6,458 bases of DNA from an uncultured Oscillospiraceae bacterium (lineage in GTDB: Bacteria; Bacillota; Clostridia; Oscillospirales; Oscillospiraceae): positions 1 through 6,458 of the forward strand of contig CAJULZ010000137.1 of the NCBI GenBank assembly GCA_910587205.1, given 5' to 3'. Every line of letters begins with the position of its first letter. Position 1 is the stretch's first letter. A program made the position numbers and the translations under genes. Below the pieces are notes generated by a model. The model saw nothing but the letters and a program-made list of their open reading frames with translations, ran no database searches and was not told where the DNA came from. Below are positions 4,990-6,458 of the stretch, one piece after another.

Positions 4990-5328
4990 GTGAAGAGTAC
5001 GAACAAGCAATCACACCGTACCTGTGTCCGCATGAGCGTCAAGGATTATGAGCTGCTGAAGGAAAAAAGTACAGCCGCCGGTCTGTCCGCCAACGCATGG
5101 CTGATGGGGCAGTTGGAAACCAACCGCCCCGTCCTTCACCGCGAGAGGGAAACTTGGGAGGTTGTCCGCTTCATGGATGAAGCTGGCCGTGAGATCAACG
5201 CCATTGCCCGCGATTTCAACAGCGGCTATGGCACAGCGGAGCAGCTCCGGCACGCTGTTCGTCTTTTGGAAGATGTGTACGAACGAGTCCATACACTGAG
5301 GAAGAAAGGATACCTTCATGCCGCATAA
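4990..5328 (+). CDS. MobC-like relaxosome accessory protein (first copy)
   Basis: Relaxosome accessory proteins of the MobC kind bind oriT as ribbon-helix-helix dimers and help the relaxase. I chose GTG 4990, giving (M)KSTNKQSHRTCVRMSVKDYE, a basic start followed by the RHH strand typical of the family. Its weak point is that AGAAGGGA sits almost against the start. TTG 4915 lies within the palindrome array and would add array-encoded residues; ATG 5032 would cut off the basic tail. Of 112 residues, about 11-45 form the RHH region (VRMSVKDYELLKEKSTAAGL, SANAWLMGQL). REINAIARDFNSGYGTAEQL near residue 65 corresponds to the NQIAR-like MobC motif, and the C-terminal helix ends VHTLRKKGYLHAA. It overlaps the next gene by 11 bases. 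No relaxase follows, unlike in an intact element. Confidence 0.72.
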   Translation: MKSTNKQSHRTCVRMSVKDYELLKEKSTAAGLSANAWLMGQLETNRPVLHRERETWEVVRFMDEAGREINAIARDFNSGYGTAEQLRHAVRLLEDVYERVHTLRKKGYLHAA

Positions 5329-5671
5329 TCGAAAAACACGGAAAGTTCGCGGTTCTATACGGGACAACAGCAGGAATCTCTCTGTCCGCATGACGGAGGA
5401 GCAGTACCAGCGTCTGCGGCAATACATGAAGCTGACCCGGCTGAACAGTACAGCCTATTTTTGCAGTCTGATTCGGGGAGATGATTTCAGGGGCCGTTCA
5501 CCGAAGCTGAACCATGCCCTGCACACCAGCGTCAACATGATATATTCCAACGTACGGCAGATTGCCCGCCATCAGTACGCAAAGAAGCTGGACACCGAAG
5601 CTGTGGCAAAACTGGATTTTTTGATGGATAAGCTCTGCGAGGAGGTCTATCTTTTAGCTGCCCAAAAATAG
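5318..5671 (+). CDS. MobC-like relaxosome accessory protein (second copy)
   Basis: ATG 5318 has AAAGGA at 5305-5310 (spacing 7) and overlaps the end of the preceding mobC-like gene, so the two are probably co-translated. The 117-residue protein has a very basic head (HNRKTRKVRGSIRDNSR), an RHH segment at about residues 22-55 (NLSVRMTEEQYQRLRQYMKL, TRLNSTAYFCSLIRG), the motif SVNMIYSNVRQIARHQYAKK near 72-90, and a C-terminal helix ending LMDKLCEEVYLLAAQK. This is the usual plan of MobC/MobA-accessory proteins and fits nicking-complex assembly at an adjacent oriT. The end resembles the odd tail of purC. In intact Tn1549-type elements a relaxase gene comes next; here there is only a short spacer and an HTH gene. 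Confidence is high for the family and moderate for the role. Confidence 0.75.
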   Translation: MPHNRKTRKVRGSIRDNSRNLSVRMTEEQYQRLRQYMKLTRLNSTAYFCSLIRGDDFRGRSPKLNHALHTSVNMIYSNVRQIARHQYAKKLDTEAVAKLDFLMDKLCEEVYLLAAQK

Positions 5672-5760
5672 TCCAAATAAGGTTTTGCGAATTTATCAAA
5701 AGCGGCATTTTCTGCACTGATTTGGCTAAGGATGCCGTTTGCACACTGAAAGGAGCAAAA
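5672..5760 (+). promoter_or_regulatory. Short spacer with a hairpin and the HTH gene RBS
   Basis: AAGCGGCAT at 5700-5708 pairs with ATGCCGTTT at 5732-5740 (one G-U) across a 23-base loop. AAAGGAG at 5749-5755 serves the ATG at 5761. There is no T run after the hairpin, so it is not an obvious terminator. It could act on the downstream gene or be chance. No relaxase start is present here. Confidence 0.35.
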
Positions 5761-6084
5761 ATGGCAATATTTCGTGTCGAGAAAAATAAAAATTATACAG
5801 TCATGTCCAATCATCATTTGCGGGACACATCGCTCTCCCTGAAAGCCAAGGGCCTGCTGTCGCAAATCCTCTCACTCCCGGAAGAATGGGACTACACCCT
5901 GCAAGGGTTGGCCTGTATCAACCGGGAGCAGCTTGACGCCATCCGTCAGGCTGTTCATGAGCTGGAGCGGGCCGGGTATATTGTACGGACAAGGGAACGA
6001 GATGGTCAAGGACGGTTATGCGGAGCGGAATACAACATCTACGAACAGCCACAGCCGCCGTCTGATTCCCCGGCGCTGGAATAA
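5761..6084 (+). CDS. Winged-helix/HTH protein of conjugative elements, shortened
   Basis: ATG 5761 with AAAGGAG (5749-5755) is preferred over an in-frame start at 5722, because the family begins MAIFRVEKNKNYTVMSN. The 107 residues hold a winged-helix domain: SLKAKGLLSQILSLPEEWDY, TLQGLACINREQLDAIRQAV, HELERAGYIVRTRERDGQGR, then EYNIYEQPQPP at the start of a linker. Related proteins of Tn1549/CTn elements are DnaD/replication-initiator-like HTH proteins of 250 or more residues. This copy stops (TAA 6082-6084) in the linker, and family-like peptide continues in frame beyond the stop, so the gene lost its C-terminal part by a nonsense mutation. The HTH domain alone may still bind DNA. A role in element replication or control is inferred from the family. 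Confidence 0.75.
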   Translation: MAIFRVEKNKNYTVMSNHHLRDTSLSLKAKGLLSQILSLPEEWDYTLQGLACINREQLDAIRQAVHELERAGYIVRTRERDGQGRLCGAEYNIYEQPQPPSDSPALE

Positions 6085-6348
6085 CCGGCATCGGGAAAAC
6101 CGTTGCCGGATTATCCAACACCGGAAAAACCTACGTAGGTAAATCCAACGCAATTAAATAAAGATAGAAAATAAATAAAGACTTATCAATTACTGAATTC
6201 TTTCCCTTCCCCTACTCCTTCCCTTGGACGGGCGGCAAAGCCGCCGGAAAGGAATGGAAGCGGAAATGGAGAGCAGCGCAGCCAGATAGCGGCAGAAGCC
6301 ATTGGGAACACTTCCCTGATAAATCCTTCCTGGAAAACTGTCCGCCGA
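6085..6348 (+). pseudogene. Decayed C-terminal region of the HTH protein
   Basis: In the same frame as the gene before it the DNA reads PASGKPLPDYPTPEKPT, stop TAG 6136-6138, VNPTQLNKDRK, stop TAA 6172-6174, IKTYQLLNSFPSPTPSLGRA, then AKPPERNGSGNGEQRSQ. Pro-rich linkers with PTQLNKD and PFPSP-type stretches followed by PPER are what intact relatives carry after the winged helix. Three nonsense codons with the peptide signature otherwise kept point to recent decay rather than noncoding DNA. The frame closes near 6346-6348 and the family's usual C-terminal domain is absent. A small GGCGGC/GCCGCC hairpin (6231-6245) lies in it. From about 6349 to 6429 I see nothing beyond the next RBS. Confidence 0.6.
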
Positions 6349-6429
6349 TAGTATTCGACTTTCCCTGCCTTCTGTGGTATGGTCCGGTTTGCGAAAGCCC
6401 CAACATATTACGAAACGGAGGAATCGAGC

Positions 6430-6458
6430 ATGAAAAACAGAAAAACCCTGTCCCTGCT
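6430..6458 (+). CDS. Start of a probably secreted or lipoprotein gene (3' end outside window)
   Basis: ATG at 6430 follows GGAGG (6417-6421) with a good spacing of 8. The nine complete codons read MKNRKTLSL, followed by the first two bases of another: a positively charged head running into a hydrophobic stretch, as at the start of a signal peptide. Several secreted proteins of these elements start in a similar way, but nothing more can be said from so few codons. Confidence 0.55.

Noticed and set aside
6082..6174. Recoded stop codons (alternative genetic code or programmed read-through)
   Set aside because: Other genes here end normally at TAA or TGA, and the surrounding element genes are clearly decaying, so nonsense mutations are the simpler reading.
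6349..6429. Promoter for the final gene in 6349-6429
   Set aside because: TTCGAC...TATGGT is too far from consensus and its spacing is poor, so only the RBS is supported.

Overview
The window looks like a chromosome segment of a gut-type Clostridia (Firmicutes), probably an Oscillospiraceae- or Lachnospiraceae-like host with GC-rich core genes. A worn-down integrative conjugative element of the Tn1549/CTn type sits against it. This assignment rests on protein resemblance recognised by eye (AsnB, PyrG, PurC on the host side; relaxase, SNF2-type helicase, ParB-like, MobC-like and HTH proteins on the element side). No database search was run.

Layout. 2-1652: host-type genes, the C-terminal part of asparagine synthetase (asnB) overlapping by ATGA with pyrG. 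The pyrG copy is broken twice: one base is missing in a G run near its start, and about 220 residues are missing in frame between the amidoligase and glutaminase domains. 1672-2454: an intact purC whose last ~27 codons look foreign and resemble a MobC tail. 2454-3000: relics of two element genes, a relaxase on + and a SNF2-type helicase on -, both with small deletions and frameshifts, abutting near 2681. 3001-3392: a gene-free stretch with a textbook sigma-70-type promoter and a strongly structured leader that ends at the ribosome binding site of a truncated ParB-like gene (3393-3827). 3828-4460: an orphan open fragment, a 52-residue Cys-containing small ORF, and a translationally coupled hypothetical gene whose 3' end carries a terminator. 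4461-4989: no gene; about thirteen consecutive palindromes, first GC-rich hairpins (a candidate oriT), then seven units sharing a GGCAAYRTTGCC-like core with unit-specific pairing arms. 4990-5671: two overlapping mobC-like genes. 5761-6084: a winged-helix protein, shortened by an in-frame stop, with its decayed C-terminal region continuing downstream. 6430-end: the first codons of a probably secreted protein.

How it fits together. The element part keeps the accessory mobilisation layer (palindromes/oriT candidate, two MobC-like proteins, ParB-like protein, initiator-like HTH protein). It has lost a working relaxase in this window, so it could move only with help in trans, if at all. The palindrome array with its MobC pair, and the structured ParB leader, are the parts most worth following up. 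Both are explained less well by known features than the rest.
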